Position numbers and translations under genes: made by a program
Shown here: positions 62,631-64,000 of the stretch, piece by piece
Position numbering within the stretch: position 1 is the stretch's first letter
How the letters are laid out: every line of letters begins with the position of its first letter
Notes under the pieces: model-generated
Databases searched by the model: none
What the model was told of the DNA's origin: nothing
Seen by the model: the letters and a program-made list of their open reading frames with translations, nothing else
Assembly: GCF_016859285.1 (NCBI RefSeq)
Contig: NC_053419.1
Location: 12,986,501-13,050,500, forward strand
Direction of reading: 5' to 3'
Source of the DNA: Xiphias gladius
Lineage: Eukaryota; Chordata; Actinopteri; Istiophoriformes; Xiphiidae
Length of the DNA: 64,000 bases

Positions 62631-64000
62631 TACGTGCGCCCGTCGAGGTTCTTGTGTGATGAATCCAAAACGAAATAGTATCGGACACACACTGATGACT
62701 TCGGTGAAGTTATTTATTTTTACGTGACCCTATAATTGTCCATCACGCCAATTAAATCGAGATTTTACTCAAAAACGAGGCCAATTTAAGTTATTTCACC
62801 AAAGCAGTCAGGAAAAGTAGATTTGGTTCTCTCCATTTGGGATCCTAGAGAAATCTTTGTACTAAAAATGCAGAAATATGCAGCTCTCCTAATGTGCTAC
62901 TATATAATTAGCTCCATTTTATGGCGTTCCTTCCCTTCTTGGGACAGTCTGACTTGTTTGACCTTGTGAGATAGCCTATGGGTCAAACTCCAAGACTGCA
63001 ATGTCCATAAGGGGTGAGTCTTTGAGGAGTTTTAAAGCCTACTTTTTCTAATCATAATGGAAGAGACATTTAATGTCTTTAACATCGGTTTTTGGCGCTT
63101 AAAGCACAGCACAATGTGGACATGATTTCTGTGGAGGATCAAGAACCATCATCATGCAATCACAAATCATATGACCACTGGTCCACAGCTCATCTCCCAT
63201 ACTACACATGAAATAAAAATTGTATAAATCCTAAAAAAAAAACAGCTTATAAATGCTACTGAAGACTAATCAAGTAGCATTTGAAGATGCCTCAGACATC
63301 AGCATCATATCCGGATTGCAAGCCTGTGACAACTCTTCAGGCACATCACACGTAAGCATTTTTATGCTGTTATATTTGACATTAATGGTGATACCCATAT
63401 TCATCCACACCTTTTGTCAGCAATCTCAAAGTGACATTAAATGGTCATTCTTAACTGGATCTGAAATTGGCTTTGAGTATCAAAACTTTATCTTTTAAAG
63501 GACTTCACTTTTTTTTTTCTCCTAAAAGTCTGTCCTAAAATAATTCCCATATGCCGATGTGGACATTTATAGTTCTTGTTGTGTAGAAAAAAAAAAAAAA
63601 AAAAAAAAAGTACTCTAAAGTTCAGCTGAAGTTAATTTGAAGCTTTAGCAGTCCAGGTTAGACATAATGAGTCTTTTTAGTCCATAACTCCCTCTTTATG
63701 TTACTGAGCTATGGCAAAGAAATAGTAAGAAGACACCATCTGGGGAAACACAAAGAGGGAATTTCATGCCAAAAAGCCAATACCCTCAAATGATACCCCC
63801 TTGACTCAGACTGTTGAAGCCTCATATTAGCTTCCACTGAGGTTTGACTTACATTTTTGAAGGAGGAGGAATGTAGAGTTTTTCCTCCACTTCTTACACT
63901 AGTGTTGCACCAAACTTCATCGCCATACACTGACCAGTAATTCTTTGAATGTACATATATGGGTATGCAAGTACTACTTTAAGACAGACTTAACAAAATG
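62631..64000. other. Upstream flank of dgcr2
   Basis: About 1.4 kb, AT-rich, with an A-run at about 63587-63609. I see no gene, RNA or named repeat in it. Confidence 0.4.

Noticed and set aside
62444-62727. Open frames through the TG/CA microsatellite near the dgcr2 promoter
   Set aside because: The peptides are THTHTH or VCVCVF repeats, typical of microsatellite translation.

Overview
This is vertebrate, almost certainly teleost, genomic DNA. Multi-exon genes with GT-AG introns carry clear orthologues of tetrapod proteins, and the introns hold interspersed repeats that I recognise as typical of spiny-rayed (acanthomorph) fishes. Microsatellites and homopolymer tracts are frequent. I cannot name the species. 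All exon models below were built by hand from reading frame, splice sites and remembered family sequence; none was checked by a search or by transcript data.

Layout. (1) 180-1384 (-) morn3, five coding exons, 238 aa. (2) 2143-9238 (+) tmem120b, twelve coding exons, 338 aa, head-to-head with morn3. A decayed Tc1/mariner element (9933-10687) lies just past its poly(A) signal. (3) 12711-15364 (-) rhof, five coding exons, 210 aa, an atypical Rho GTPase ending in CVIL. (4) 15.4-21 kb, a gene-poor spacer with a CpG-rich block near 18.2-19.1 kb. (5) 22.2-39.9 kb (+) setd1b, the H3K4 methyltransferase of the COMPASS complex, eighteen coding exons and about 1832 aa. (6) 42637-45299 (-) a GPI-anchored carbonic anhydrase of the CA15/CA4 group, eight coding exons, 316 aa. 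(7) 48706-62111 (-) dgcr2, eleven coding exons, 539 aa, with a CpG-rich promoter at about 62.1-62.5 kb. Upstream of that (62.6-64.0 kb) I see only a TG microsatellite and unremarkable sequence.

Synteny. morn3-tmem120b-rhof-setd1b is the gene order of human 12q24.31. The ca15-dgcr2 pair corresponds to the mouse Car15-Dgcr2 neighbourhood (human 22q11). The window therefore spans a junction between two conserved vertebrate blocks, at about 40-42.5 kb.

Most notable signals. The promoter, exon 1 and exon 2 of setd1b are present twice in tandem (unit about 1.91 kb, 20982-22910 and 22896-24817), with a 15-bp microhomology at the breakpoints; including both exon 2 copies would break the reading frame. 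setd1b intron 13 is a textbook U12-type AT-AC intron (34458-34830). The large setd1b exon 13 contains an in-frame 129-bp intron-like segment (33303-33431). dgcr2 has an in-frame 33-nt microexon (55905-55937). A 70-bp near-perfect palindrome sits in a dgcr2 intron (54889-54958). I found no CRISPR array, operon, tRNA, rRNA or other prokaryotic-style system.
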